A stretch of DNA of 64,000 nucleotides from contig NC_083647.1 of the NCBI RefSeq assembly GCF_963576545.1, forward strand, positions 5,499,507 through 5,563,506, written 5' to 3'. The notes under the pieces are model-generated. The model was not told where the DNA came from, ran no database searches, and was given only the letters and a program-made list of their open reading frames with translations. Shown one piece after another: positions 10,389-26,387 of this stretch. Source of the stretch: Limanda limanda (lineage: Eukaryota > Chordata > Actinopteri > Pleuronectiformes > Pleuronectidae). Numbering within the stretch: position 1 is the first letter of the stretch; every line of letters starts with the position of its first letter. A program made the position numbers and the translations under genes.

Positions 10389-13300
10389 TAACAAATAAAA
10401 TGTATTTTACCTTGCCCGCCGATGGCCTCAGAAAGCTGAGAGGAAAGCTCTCCCACCACACTCCTCATGTACTGCAAGTGCTGCTTTACCTCACGAACCA
10501 CAATGACAGCTTCCTCTTTAAGTCTGGACAGCAGCATTACCTTGTCATACACTTTCTTTTTCTGTACCATATCACCATGACCTGGAAATCATATCAAAAG
10601 AGTTATAAATTATATTACATATAAAGCAAGGGGTTGAGTGAGAGATTTGGTATTCTGTGGCTTTCAATAAAGGACTTACACTCCCATTGCCAGGAATAGT
10701 TGTCATTAGCCAAGAGCTCGTTAGGAGGAGGGAGTTTGTCTGCTTCCTCCACAGTAGCATTGTGTTTAATGATGGCATCCTCCAAGGCTTTCTTTTCAAC
10801 AACAATTTTTTTTCGGAGTTGATGTCTCCGCTTATTGCCATCTAGAATGACAAACAACATTTTTAGTGTACCCTTAGATGACCAATCTTACACCAATAAC
10901 ATAATACATTGCAGATTTTCCTTGTACCAAATCAAGGATTCTATTTTGGTACCTTGAGGTCACAGGCCAAGGCCACAATGATGTTATTGTCTTTGTCAGA
11001 ATGTAAGTGATATTTATATGAATAAAAGGATTTGCAAATACTTTCACAGAAACTGCACTGGTTAGCGGAGGTATATAACCGCAGCGCAGTGTTTGTAGTT
11101 TATTTTTAAATCATGGGCTACACCCCCCCAAATAGTAATATATTATGTCTTACCAGACTGACGATAAAGCTGAAATTTCCGCTGCTTAATGCTCAGATAC
11201 AGTCCTTCAATGGTCCTCTGCAAGTCATTTGGGCTGGTTGGTCCTTGTGAAGATGAGAAAAAAAGAATGTATTCATGGCAATATCAGGTTACAGTCAAGC
11301 TTTTTGAGTAGACCTTGTGTAAACAGAGACAAAGGACATTGTGCAAGAATAAAATCATTTCTTTTTCCACAATACCTGTCGTCCACTGTTGAACATCTGA
11401 CACCCATTGCTGGACGGTGTCTTCCTCTAGAGACAACTCAGTGTTGATGTGCTGAAGGTCCTTTGTGGCCTCTGTAATCCTTTGCATTGTCTGACAAAAC
11501 AAAAACAAAATTAGAAAATGTCTACAGCCCCCCTCCCCGGAAAAAAAAAGGTAACTTGGTTTGTACCTTGATGTATCTTTTGGCCAATGTTCGGTCAAGG
11601 TTTTCTGCTTTCCGCCTGTTCCAGCCAATTGCTTGAAGTGTAAGTATATCTGTGCGAACTTAAGACACAATGCATATCAGGTTAGGAGACGAAAAAACAT
11701 AAAAAGGTATAAATACATTTTAAAGACTTACCAGCTTTGGACATGTACTTGGAACAAATGGCTGCTCGGGAGAGGAAGCTGTTGACTTGTTCAACCTCCT
11801 CCCCAATGGTTGTCCCGGCCCCTTGTTGATTACGTCCTCCCCATTGCAACTGCAACACATTAACTTCAATGTTACCATTTGAAAAAGAGAAACAGTTTTG
11901 AAAATGATAATGAGACTGGTGATCATTACCTCACACATCCAGGAATGTGCTTTTGCATGCATGATGGAGAGAAATGGACGCATGGTCAACAAATCTTGCA
12001 GCTCTGGACAGTGACGCACAACCCTTTGCAGATACGGCCAGTATGTGCACACCACATCAGAGCAAAAAAACTGCACATTCTGTGAAGCAAGGTGTCTTTG
12101 CAGATACAAGGGATATGCAAATATTTCTCCACGGAACATATTCAGTCCCTTAAGCAAGAATCCATGACGGCAGACAGCAACTTCCACACCTTCTTCATCT
12201 ACTTTGCTTGCAGACTTGTTTGCGGATTCTCGTGCAGCCGCCCATTGACTTGTACCACATCGCCCTTTTGCAGTATTCTAAGAAAACAAAATACAAAGTT
12301 TTAATCAGCATTAATTGAAGGTGTTAATATTGCTAAAATGATGTTTGATGGGGTCAACATTATACATAAGAGGAACACTTTTTTCACAGGGTAAAAGAAT
12401 TAATTTAACGTTGTCGTAAAATAAGGAACCATGTTTATTAACTTACGTGTTTTGTCGTCCCATGGATGTAGTCAACAAAGGAGGACACCTCAGAGTCCTT
12501 GGCCAGAAATACGCCATCAAAAAACCCACCAGGTCTTAAAACAAACAAATGTATAACCATTTAAAAAAATTACATGTTTATGGCATTCTAAATTTTCTAT
12601 GTACAATTTTCTACATACCCTGGTTGGCTCTTAAAGCGGTATAATTTGCGGTTCCCATCCACCGCAACAGCCAACATAGAGGGTGTGCATGCTTGGCACT
12701 GAAAATGCTGCACCTGAGAAAGCTTCTCAACTTCAAATTTTGCATAGGTCCATTCCAGAAATGCCTTCTGCATGGTATCCCCACATATCTTTCCACTCTG
12801 ATAGCAAAAGACAGACAAAAAAAACAATATACTATAAGAAATATGGGAAACGTATTGCAAGCAGTGGGAAATTAGTACCAACTTATACTCACACGACCAA
12901 AGACTTTTGTCCGATGTTCAAGCATGCTAACAAAAGCTTGCCGTGACATTCCCGGAGCCGCAATCTTCAGATCCTCAAATGTAGAGAACAAATCCACAGC
13001 ATACAGTGTTTCAAAATTGACTGTGGCTGGCCAGTACCCACTTTCAACTAGATCAGCAATTTCCACTGCACAAGTCTTTCCACAGGAGCAGCTACCATGT
13101 GGGAGGGACAGATTGTATCTGCCTGAAAAACCAAGACAAAACGTGTTTACTTAGATGCACAAGCAATTTAAAATAGCATTACTGTATGAAAGATATATTT
13201 TTTAAACATTACCATTCATGCCAATCAGAATGACCTGCTTTCTGGTGGAAACAGTTGTTGTCCCAGATGAACAATCACAGCAGGGAAGTGCGATTGGTAA

Positions 13301-14941
13301 AAAACATTCTAGGAAGCAAGGGGAAAATAATTTGATAAATTAAATTCCAATATCACCATCTTTAATCGGTTGAGGTATTCTGTCAGTGCTTATTTCACCC
13401 AGCATATTTTTTGGATTGAATCAAATCTATCTAAAATAGTCTGTTTTGTAACTTAGAAATACCTCTTTCATAGTAGGAGAATTTTCCTCCCTCATCGTCC
13501 TTGATGCATGTTGATGGCGGCAGTGGCCTGAAGAACCCCTCTACCATGGATGCTCTATTATGGAGCACCATAGACTTGTGTATGGCAAAATCACAGGTTA
13601 AGCAGTAAAGTGTTCTTGGTAGACAATCATGACACCTCACTACTGCAGTCTTTTGTCTGCAGTGCTGACAAAGTCCCTCTTTAGGCTTCTCAGACAATAA
13701 CATCTGATTAACCATAAAAGGCCTTAACAAAGTCCACTTTTCCAAGGTGGATGTTTGCCTATCCTTCCACTGTGACGGGAGGGGTTCTGCAGTAGGAGAT
13801 CCCAAGAGGTTTTGCACTTCCTGGATGAGGGAGTCTTGACAGGGGGAAATTAAGGGGTAGAGGTTAGGAGAATAACAGATGTGAAGATGGGGTAAATATA
13901 TCTAGAGTGTATCAGTCCATTACAAACAAGAATAAAAAAACAACCTATGTTTTGGACTGTCCCAGTATCCATCTTGAGGAGAAATAAAGTATGGTTTTGA
14001 ATGAACAAAAAGGAAAAAACTACGAACCAGTGGCTGAACGGCGCTTCCGTTTCTCTCCTGTTCTTCTCCTTTTTGGGAGAGGTTGCCCTTCCTGGTCCTC
14101 ATCAAGCCAAACAAACTGTTCTGTCCCAGTTTTGGATGTTGCTGCAACTCCTTTTGCTTCAGTTTGATTCTCCTTGATTCAAGAATTGAGACACAAAGCA
14201 TACTATTTGTTACTTAAAACTTTATTACAACATACAAACATCTTGTTATGAACAAAACCATCATTGTCGTATTACATAAATTCAACCAAATTGATCTTGT
14301 ATAGTCCAATAATGTTAGACAAAAAAATCCCGTGTTAATCTAAATAATTAATAAATCTAAGTTCAATCATAAACCATCCTGTATTTTAGAAAACAAAAAC
14401 AAACTTCATACACACACACAACACCAATAGTGAAAGGCCATACGTAGGTACCCCCGCTGGCCCTATCAGGGCTCCCCCCCTATATACAGTATATGCTCCC
14501 CCCCGGCTTGCACTATTTGAGCCCTTCCCCCACAGGCCATACTTTACAACCTAAACTTACACGGTGCCATGTAAAACTATTTTATGAGCCGATTCAGTTT
14601 TTTTTATACCGCTGCATTTTTTGTTTATGTTGAAATCCACATTGTAGCGTCCATCAATGATGAGCTAAACGGAAGTAGTCTCACCAAACATGTATTCACA
14701 ACCGAGGTAACAAAGGCTACCGTCGTAGGTACTGTGCCAAAACAATAAAACATTACCAAATGAATTACATTCCCTCTATCGTCGGACTCCAAATTCGCTC
14801 TCTCTCTCTCAGCCCTTTAATTCAAACCCGACAATAACTATAATAAAAACAACACAAAAGTAAACTTCTTACCCGACACTCATCCAAAAGCGCATCCGCG
14901 AGGAAAATAGCATCGTCGTCTTCAGAGCTGTCCATGTTCAT
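10084..14941 (-). CDS. KDZ transposase with CxC cysteine clusters, 815 aa, 15 coding exons
   Basis: Minus-strand coding exons: 14873-14941, 14028-14172, 13463-13834, 13213-13308, 12893-13122, 12619-12797, 12447-12534, 11930-12277, 11732-11849, 11567-11631, 11376-11490, 11154-11243, 10680-10841, 10411-10581, 10084-10283 (2448 nt with stop). Every intron is GT-AG and phases agree throughout. Residues 1-72 are an acidic start (MNMDSSEDDD) and a basic NLS-like stretch (PKRRRTGEKRKRR). Residues about 100-304 hold CxC clusters: CQHC, CHDC, CLTC, CCDC, CSCGKTC, then GYWPATVNFETLYAVDLF. The transposase core has LAVAVDGNRKLYRFK (D351), FFDGVFLA (D370), GRCGTSQWAAARE, VCRHGFLLKGLNMFRGE (429-444), FCSDVVCTYWPYL (D467), HAKAHSWMCE (500-509) and GAGTTIGEEVEQVNSFLS (E526/E529). 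These match the KDZ RNase H-like acidic motifs. Residues 570-750 look helical, and the tail is Ser/Glu-rich. It should act in the nucleus on the element's inverted repeats. No inactivating change was seen. Homology is recognised by eye only. Confidence 0.92.
10329..10384. repeat. (TA)n microsatellite in a transposase intron
   Basis: About 28 TA units lie in the intron between the last two coding exons, close to the acceptor side. Confidence 0.95.
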
Positions 14942-15001
14942 CAAGTTGTTTTGAGTTGAATGGACCGGAGAGCCTTACTACCTTACCAACCACCTTAGGA
15001 A
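14942..15001 (-). promoter_or_regulatory. Short leader between the right inverted repeat and the transposase start codon
   Basis: About 60 bases separate the inner end of the right inverted repeat from the first ATG at 14941. A second in-frame ATG follows at 14935. No TATA box was seen here, so the inverted repeat itself is the likely promoter; this is inference. Confidence 0.35.
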
Positions 15002-15371
15002 CGACAATTTTCTGCCGAGATCGGACAAAATCTTCGTGATAACTAACAAAACGTAGATCAAAAGCATGAACTGACTGAAGATTATGGAAGCAAAGAGCAC
15101 ATTTCTCGCTAGAAATGGTGTCAGAATGTATTTTAATTCCCAAACAAAGTTACAAAATGACATTTTTATCTGAAAAGATGAATGTCCGCCATGTTTTCCT
15201 TTTCACAGACGGGAACTTGGGAGTCACGTGACGTGAAAACACGCTAATGCAAAACAATGGGCGGACCAAACGTTTCCATCTCACAATCTGATAGGCCAGA
15301 TTGTGAGATGGAAACGTTTGTTTGGAGTGGACCAACGTTCCCTCTGAACGTTTGCTGATGAGACTGGGTTG
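15002..15371 (-). repeat. Right terminal inverted repeat of the KDZ element
   Basis: Reverse complement of 2766-3135. It ends GACTGGGTTG at 15371 and contains the hairpin at 15267-15320. It lies directly upstream of the transposase gene. Confidence 0.9.
15267..15320. repeat. Perfect 24-bp hairpin inside the right inverted repeat
   Basis: The arms at 15267-15290 and 15297-15320 are exact reverse complements around the loop ATAGGC. The arms are identical in sequence to the hairpin in the left repeat. Confidence 0.9.
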
Positions 15372-15378
15372 CAATAGA
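15372..15378. repeat. Target-site duplication, right copy (CAATAGA)
   Basis: Identical to 2759-2765 and directly abutting the terminal inverted repeat. Confidence 0.75.
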
Positions 15379-18300
15379 TCACCGCAGGACAAAATGTGAT
15401 TTTAGTATCTGGTAAAGTGAAAGTGTATCTGTTAGACAAAAATCAAACTTAACTTTCGTTATAAGCCATCTTTGCTCCCAGTTTGTTTCAATGAATTCCA
15501 ACTTTTCTGTTGGAAGAGAAGTCTGCTACATGCTCTTGGTTTGTAAAACTCATAAAATTGTAGGTCTTCAGATCCAACCAGTGCTGACTCGTGACTTTAC
15601 TTGAGGCAATTTATCAAAGATTCCTCTGGAGCCCTAAAATGCTTCATGAAGTTTTCTTCATGAAGATTTTGTAAAGTCTGGTGAGTTTCTATATAATTAC
15701 CATGCATAATATTAAAATGATTAGTCTCTTTAGTTTTGAGAGCTTGATACTGTTTTTTTTTGTTTCTTTTAAATAGGGTCTGAGTGTGTGATCATGAGTA
15801 AACATTGCACGGTGGAAAATGCATTATTTATCTTAAATTAGTATACGAATGTGAAGAAGTGGCTTTGGATAGTACTGATTACCTAAGTTAGCTTAGCATA
15901 TGACATAATGTTACAATTCAGGCTGAAGCACAGGCTACACTGATGCTAAACTTAATGTGTGCCTTGACCAATAGTGTGCTACAGCAACTAAACAAGCAGA
16001 GGTTACTTTCATAATTAATGCAATGCATCACAGAGCTAAGATTTACAGGAAAACCATATCACAGTCTCAGCATTGTAGTCATTCAGACGAGAAAAACAGT
16101 AGAATTAGTCACCACTGTTATTTTGACTAAATAGCTAAATCAATGGCTTAATCATTGTACATCTGCAAATAGTTTTTTCCTGGAAATAAAAACAGAAAAC
16201 ACAGGGAACTGTGAAACTGCTGATTTATTTGTATTTAGCTTATAAGGAAACAAATTATAGGGATTGTGAATATATAATGCCCACAACAAAGTTATTTCAT
16301 ATGATTTCAATTATTTATACATCAACAAAAACACCCTGTAACATAAATATCCATCTTTAAACTGCTTGTCCTTCGAGGGGTCGTGGTCCCAGCTGACATT
16401 GGGTGAGAGGCGCTGTCACCCTGGACAGCTTGTCAGTCCATCACAGTGCTCATATATAGTGATACAAAACAACACATTGAACCTCATCTGTATATTATGA
16501 GTGTGGGATGAAACCAGATACAGACAGTGACAACATGCCATCTCCACACAGAAAGGCAATTAGATTATATTTCTCTGGCACCTTGCCCTCTACATCCTGA
16601 CATTTCCAACAAAACCCACTTTAGAGTGGAACTGCCCAATATATTCTTAGAAGTAACCTGAATTTAACAATTTCTAAAATTGCCCCCTATTCTCATATTT
16701 GTGGGTCATGGCCCTTTTCTCTTTCAGAAATCCTGTCCAAAGATCTGGCCCATAGCAATGAGACCATGGGCAAATATTTTGACAGCTGATTCTGCACTAA
16801 AGCGTGATGTCATGATGATCCCCTGACATTCCCCAAAGAAAGTGCAAAGTATGAAGTGCTCCCGTTTGACTTTAGTATGAACCTTCAATAAAACTGTTTG
16901 ACTGCACATAAACCTACGACTGAGCCACGAGCAGACTGCAGGAATGGATAAATGAAAAAAGAAAACGAGACTTTCTGGGGTGTGAATGTTCCTTCAGAGG
17001 CAAGTTGAGCTGTCAAACAATGGATTGGGTGAGGCTACAGATAAGAAGTATTCGATAGGGACCCAGACAGTGGCTCAATCTGTGCACATGGTTCTCAATC
17101 GGAAAACAGTGATTAAAAAAGTACAAAGGAAATAACTCTTTCACAGACTGTTATAACTCACTTCCTGTAGCATGTACTATGTCTGGGTGTCAACATGCAG
17201 GGACCAACAACAGAATATCATTCACGTCACACCCACACAGGTTACCGACGATGCCACTGTCCTTGAAGTGGAGGACGGATTTGATTATTTCTTTCTATGT
17301 TCAATATATTTTTTAGAACATTTAAAAAATATATTTTTAAAGAGTGGTGTGGGCATCTGTGAACAAATATGTCTTCACAACAGACAGACAACTAAAGGTT
17401 TGAGACTTTTTGAAGCCCCGGTAGTCTGACTATAACACTTAAAATGTATTATATGCTTGCACACAGCAAGGTTCATTAAGGTTGTCCTCCGGCCATTTAA
17501 CTTGTCATTACTGTGTGCACAGTGATACAATCACAGTCTACAGTATGGACTTTAAAAGCCAGGCAGTTTAATGATAATTTATCTTGTTACACCTACAGTC
17601 TTGTGGAAAATTCCACGTTCAGTTAAGTACCTTAGAGACAAACCGCTGTGTTTCAGCCTCACTTCTCTAGGGATTCTGAAAAACACACTTTATTTAAGCA
17701 GCACCTTTTTTTCCATGACATATTTTTTCGCTTTGGGAGAATGAAGCTGTGATATCCTCAAACTACACCTTTATGATCGAGAAGATGTGATGTGTTTGTG
17801 AATGGTCCTTTGAGTCCTTCGAACGGCTCGTTGGTAAGAGCATGGAGAACCGAGTCGTTGGCAATTTAAGCGGCTGCTTTAATGATTGTACCCTCATTTC
17901 ACTGCCGGCAAGTGGTTGTGATCCCTTTAAACCCAAGACTGCCTGTTAAGGGCTCTGCCAAGGTTGTGTTTCTGCCTGTGTTGTTTGTTAGTAAACAGGA
18001 TTAGGCAATAACTGAAGGATCAGGTGGCCTTGGTGGAGGTTTGTGCTCTAGAGCTTCCATCTCTTGATTTTATGAGCATTAGCCTCAGCTTATGTCTGAC
18101 AGAGGCAGCTTGGAAAATGCTTTTAGTTTCCCACACAGTTCCTCAAAGGATGAAACAATCTGCAGATCATTAAAAGTGTTTTGACTTATACCGTTTCCAG
18201 GACAGCTCAGTATGTTACAGATATAATAAGACGCAGGAGAAGCATTAAGCTCCAATCATTTTAAGTAAATAACTCTGTCAGACTATGCAAAAAGTGCATA

Positions 18301-18780
18301 CAACTGAAAGGCTTCTTACATACTACTTTCTATCTCTGTCTCATTACATTTGACTCTGACTCAGATATTGTGAGCGAGGCTAATAAAGAACAAAGATTGT
18401 ACAGTCACCAAGTGACAGAGGAGGAGATTAAACATATTCTATTTAAATGATTAATTCAATTTGTCTTTATTTAGAAATATAGTCTTGATCATCATTGTCT
18501 CCATGTGTCATATTTTTTGACTCTGAAATAATTTGTATTCTCAAGAATCGCTCAGCATTTCTCATCGTATGAACAGAATGAAAGAAGAGTGTAAAAGAAG
18601 GACAGACAGGTAAATAAACTAAGCTGGCTGAATGTGAAAATTAAGCTTTTGTCCCAAAACAGCATACTTTACCTCTACAAACAAAGCTTTACTTTTCTTT
18701 TCCATGCTTTTTTAAGAATTAATGACAAAGACCACTAACCTTTGGGTAAATGATAAAGACAGAGGTTGGGCAACATGTAT
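15379..18780. other. Intergenic or intronic DNA
   Basis: No coding exon could be supported. Around 16375-16560 there is a dispersed fish repeat, recognised by 'gggtgagaggcgctgtcaccc', 'ccctggacag' and 'cagtccatcaca' followed by 'cacagaaaggc'. The remainder is AT-rich unique-looking sequence. Confidence 0.45.
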
Positions 18781-18782
18781 TA

Positions 18783-18990
18783 CCTCATTTAAGACTCTTC
18801 TTAAGGCGCACTTTTATAGTCGAGCCTTCTCTTAATGTTTCATTTATGTATTTATTTATTTTGCTTTCTTAATATGTTTTTGCTTGTTATACTGCTCTAT
18901 TGATACTGTTGTTGTGATTACACTTTCATGATTATGTTGTTTTTATAATGTAAAGCACCTTGTAAACCTTGTTTTGGAACCGTGCTATAT
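18783..18990 (+). mobile_element. 3' end of a decayed LINE
   Basis: A plus-strand reading of the RTSLKTHLF type (here FKTLLKAHFYSRAFS) is followed by a tail 'gtaaagcaccttgtaaacc' and 'gtgctatatgaataa'. This is the layout of the C-terminus and 3' tail of common fish LINEs. The family is not assigned. Confidence 0.5.
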
Positions 18991-20531
18991 GAATAATGTT
19001 TATTATTATGGTGATTTACCTCTGATCAAACGCCCACAACTTCCTGGTGACTTGAGTTCAGCACCGATTTTAAATGCATTTTCTGTAAACTTGACATAAG
19101 CATTGCACAGAGCAATACATCTATTCCTACACGACTTAGTGGAAGAAACAGTCTCGAATATTATCGGAAGATACTGTAATCTTCTCATCAACGGGTAATG
19201 AGCCTATAATCATCAATTTGAATGGTAATATAGCTGGTCACAGTACTGGTGTTGTCATTAACCTGTATTTTAGTTAATTGAGTGCCTGTGCAATTATCAT
19301 CAGTACAAATTGTGATTGTATTGATTGCAACAAGATAGTACACTGTTGATTTCAGTGATATCAATGTATCCACCAAATGAACAGCTTAGATCTGGACGTG
19401 TTGAAATTGCTAAAATTACAACAAATAGATCAATCAACTGTGCAACAATGAGCTGAATTAAGGAAACAAATGTGCCTCTATTTAATGCTTCATAACTTAT
19501 CGTGTAGCTATCACAGCTCCGTGGTTAATGGCTTTAACTCAAAAATGACCATTAAATGCGTAAACATAAAGTACTTAATTTATTCATCCCCATGGAAATA
19601 TACCACACGTAGCCTCTTAAGCAGCGGGTGAGATTCGCCTAAAATGCCTGTCTGAGGAGTACCCAAAGTAAATTGAAAGCTGTTCTTGAACCATTTGGAG
19701 TACATGCATGATCTTGGTCTCTTTGAAAGGTAACATTCTGAACTCCCCCCCCCCAACAGTCAGAATCAGTCTTAGTGGTACTGACATCGAGTATTAGCAG
19801 TTGGAACACAGTGAAGTAGAAGGTTTTTATTTCCGCCTGAATATTTTATGTTAAACAGATGACTGCAGATGACTCTAGCTGGGACTTATGAGCTGGAAAA
19901 CACACTGGGACCCTAGCATGAAGCCTTGCCTAGCCCAGGTTCAAATTTGATAACAATCCCACAGAAAATGAATATTTCACAGATTTTTTCCTAAGGGTAT
20001 GTCTAGGCGTTTTCCACAAAGGCCATTTGGAACTATGGTAACCAACTAGGCTAAAAAGGCTACTTTTACACTCAAAATCATACTTTTATATAAAGGAGGC
20101 AAAACCAGTCATATGGTTTAAAATGTATACAAATAAACATCTTTCATGTTGTTAACATCTTGATGCTGGCTGCGCTGAGATTACGCAACAGCTGACTGTG
20201 GCTATTCTTTGATGTAATAGTGTGTTTTGGACTGATTATGTTACTGGATTGGATCGTCTGGACCTTTGGCAATGTACCAAGACTGTTTTCGTTGGAATGT
20301 TAGCGATCTGTGGATTAATATGATGCTTCTTAGGTGAGTGACGTGGCTTTGTGATTGGTTTTTCTGTGTTAGTGTCTTGACTGAGACGTTAATTGTACCG
20401 GCTGTGGTGATCGGATCTTGAAATGGTTTACATCAGTTGAATCGGAAGAATCTTAGCTTTCTAATGATATGTTGCATCAGTATCTAGCGGTACGAGGCAA
20501 ATCTGAAAATAACAATGTTTGAGGCTTATCG

Positions 20532-20563
20532 GCAGCACCGGCCCGCCCGTGAGCCGGTGCTGC
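20532..20563. repeat. GC-rich 11-bp hairpin
   Basis: gcagcaccggc (20532-20542) and gccggtgctgc (20553-20563) are exact reverse complements around a 10-base loop, in otherwise AT-rich DNA. It may be the end of a non-autonomous DNA element. I cannot name the family. Confidence 0.7.
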
Positions 20564-21900
20564 TTACTTCAAAAAAGGATTGTATGTGCAACTTAACATA
20601 TCCAAATATATATGACAAAACTTGTATTAAGGACATAGGCGGGATTAAAATGCTGTTTCTCTTCAATCCCGTGTAAGAATATTATTAGACAAAGCATTTA
20701 AGCACGCAACATATTAAGTTCTAAATGCAACGTACTTAGTACAACACAGTATGCAGAGAGTAGTGCAAATTGGAACAGTGCATATATAGTTTTCTACTTT
20801 TGCTCTTTGCTTTTACAGTGCAGTTCTTTGCCCTGTAAGTTTACCAAAATGTACTAAAATAGCTGAAATGATTCCCCCCAATATTTTCAAGGAGAATATT
20901 TCTTTCTTATTTAGTCCCTGTTGGCTGAATCACACCACAGTGCAGCTGAAACGCTCAGGATTATCCCAGGATGGAGGATCAGCAGATCTGTAACTCCCTT
21001 CTCCTCGTTATTTTGCCTGGGTATTCCGTTTTCCATCACCACTTTGATTTGAATGAGTTTTCAGATGTTTTTTTTGTGCAAAACTGCTTCAGTAAAGAAT
21101 AATGCAGGGTCACAGTTCAGGCACAGACAACTACAGGCAGCCTCACCCACTACACTCACCTGTCTGACAATAAAGGAAACACCAATGTGCTGTTTTTTTT
21201 TTCACTATATACTCATTTTTAAAAGACGTCTGTTATTTTGTGAATGTCAATCATAGAGATACTTGAAAAATACAGAGCTTAATTTTGCTTTTTGCTATGT
21301 GAAGCATTGTAGATGTCCTTTTCTGATCAATTTAATTATATCAAATTTAAAATATTAACATGTATGGTACATTATAATAGGTTCAACTACTTTATCTATG
21401 ATGTACTCACATGTCAGATTATCTTTTATTAATATTTTTCATGATGAAAAACTGTCAACAGCCCAACTACTGACCAATCAGCTCAGTGGCAAACCATAGT
21501 CACCATTCAAGGGTCCTAATGGAGACAAGGGTTTAAAGTAAATGGACAAATAATGAATGAAAAATGGCATTATATAGATGAGTGGAATTTTTTAATTGTT
21601 TCAGATGTGGATTTAATACAGAAGAGCAGGGGGGAACATATAACTGAACTCTCTAATGTCTGTTTTGGCAGCAGAAAAATTGCTTTACTTTTTTTAAGTA
21701 TGTATCACATATTTATACAAAATACAAACTCTGTACTTTTCTCTCATGTTATCTTATCATAATTTTAACAATCACAACATTTTAACTCGTGGTTCTTCTG
21801 TATATAACCAGCTTTGTATCAGGACGACCCATCTTAGGTTCAGTGGAACCAGACCATTAAAAGGGATCCTGAGTAAGATAAACTTGTTCCATAGAGTAGG

Positions 21901-21902
<2 letters not shown>

Positions 21903-21931
<29 letters not shown>
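21903..21931. repeat. (TG)n microsatellite
   Basis: An uninterrupted run of about 14 TG units. Confidence 0.95.
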
Positions 21932-21933
<2 letters not shown>

Positions 21934-22328
21934 ATGTCTCAGACTGTACGGGTTGACTGTTGACATGTCTGCCTGAAAGTGACTTGTTGTGACACACGTC
22001 TGTGGATGTGTGTGTCTTAAGCATGTCACAGACCGTGTGTATTCACTGTGTGTGTTTCTGTCCATGTGTATTTTTACGAGGTCTGTGATAAATTTCGGCT
22101 CTACGTGCTGACTCACCCATCTAGAGGATTGATAATTAAATCTCATGGTCATAATGACGGCCGCAAACAAACAGCAGGAGTGTGTTAGTTGGAAGAAGAT
22201 GACAAGAGTAAAGGATAAAGGTTGCAAAAGAAGGCGATTAATGAAATATGTGGAGATAAGGTGAAAAAAAGATTGAGAGTTGTCATGTCATGAAGCAAGA
22301 TTTCAAGTGTGTGAGGGAAAGCAGAACG

Positions 22329-25960
<3,632 letters not shown>

Positions 25961-26024
25961 GATGTTATAGGTGAACATATTGTACAGGGAACAAATGTGA
26001 ACAAGGTATATGTGGAGTGAAAGC

Positions 26025-26030
26025 TTTATT
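26025..26030 (-). terminator. Polyadenylation signal of the 72-residue gene
   Basis: AATAAA on the minus strand, about 30 bases after the stop codon at 26060-26062. Confidence 0.6.
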
Positions 26031-26059
26031 TACATACAGCAAAAATATTGTACAAAAAC

Positions 26060-26387
26060 TCAGATGAGGCTTGAAATGTTTCTCTGCAGCCTCTGGGTCA
26101 TGACTTCTTTGTGGGACTCTGTCTGAATCTTCTCCAGTGTGTAGACGTCTGTGGTGTGTAGCTGTGAGATCAGTGTAGCTTCCAGTCTTATATGAAGTGT
26201 GGGACACATGTCATCTGTCCCGCTTCAATCAGCTGTAAACACATTCAGTAAAATTAGCACAGTTCAATGACAACATACACTTTTACATGTAACTGGAAAA
26301 TTATTTAATGAATATAACCTTACCCTCTTTCTTCTCCGACAACTCCTCAATGCTGATGTAAGGTCTGGTCGGATCATACTGGCTCAT
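26060..26387 (-). CDS. Small two-coding-exon gene, 72 residues, unknown function
   Basis: Coding exons are 26324-26387 (starting MSQYDPTRPYISIEEL) and 26060-26214 (with LEATLISQLHTTDVYTLEKI and ending QRNISSLI, TGA). The donor is GTAAGG and the acceptor used here is gggacag. A non-coding 5' exon probably ends at about 26536 with a strong GTAAGT donor and joins an acceptor at 26418-26419, so the gene would have three exons. A polyadenylation signal follows. The stronger-looking acceptor 18 bases upstream (tttacag, exon from 26232) keeps frame but adds an immediate TGA. The true splice choice, or whether the gene is dead, is therefore open. The product looks like a small helical soluble protein with no signal peptide or membrane segment. 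I do not recognise the family. Confidence 0.5.

Larger units (their letters stand above)
2766..15371 (-). mobile_element. Complete two-gene KDZ-type DNA transposon, 12.6 kb
   Basis: This is a cut-and-paste type DNA transposon delimited by long inverted repeats starting CAACCCAGTCTCATCAGC, with a 7-bp flanking direct repeat. It carries two multi-exon genes in the same orientation: a KDZ (Kyakuja-Dileera-Zisupton) family transposase near the right end and an unnamed accessory gene toward the left end. The transposase start codon lies about 60 bases inside the right inverted repeat, so that repeat probably supplies promoter and binding sites. Both reading frames are open through every exon, which suggests recent activity or selection. 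Passenger repeats lie inside it: an LTR-like stretch at about 3190-3692, a decayed LINE end at about 8966-9075 and a (TA)n run in the last coding intron of the transposase. KDZ assignment rests on the transposase motifs. I cannot say which KDZ branch it belongs to. Confidence 0.88.

Noticed and set aside
10295..10624. Frames over the (TA)n run with Tyr-Ile repeats
   Set aside because: The repeat creates them. The real coding exon is only 10411-10581 on the minus strand.
11720..12187. A single 155-codon minus-strand frame as a stand-alone protein
   Set aside because: It reads through an intron between two KDZ exons (11930-12277 and 11732-11849), and the second exon is used in a different frame.
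26232..26240. Reading the in-frame TGA after the upstream acceptor as selenocysteine
   Set aside because: A second acceptor 18 bases downstream removes the TGA and restores a clean frame, and no SECIS-like element was identified by eye.
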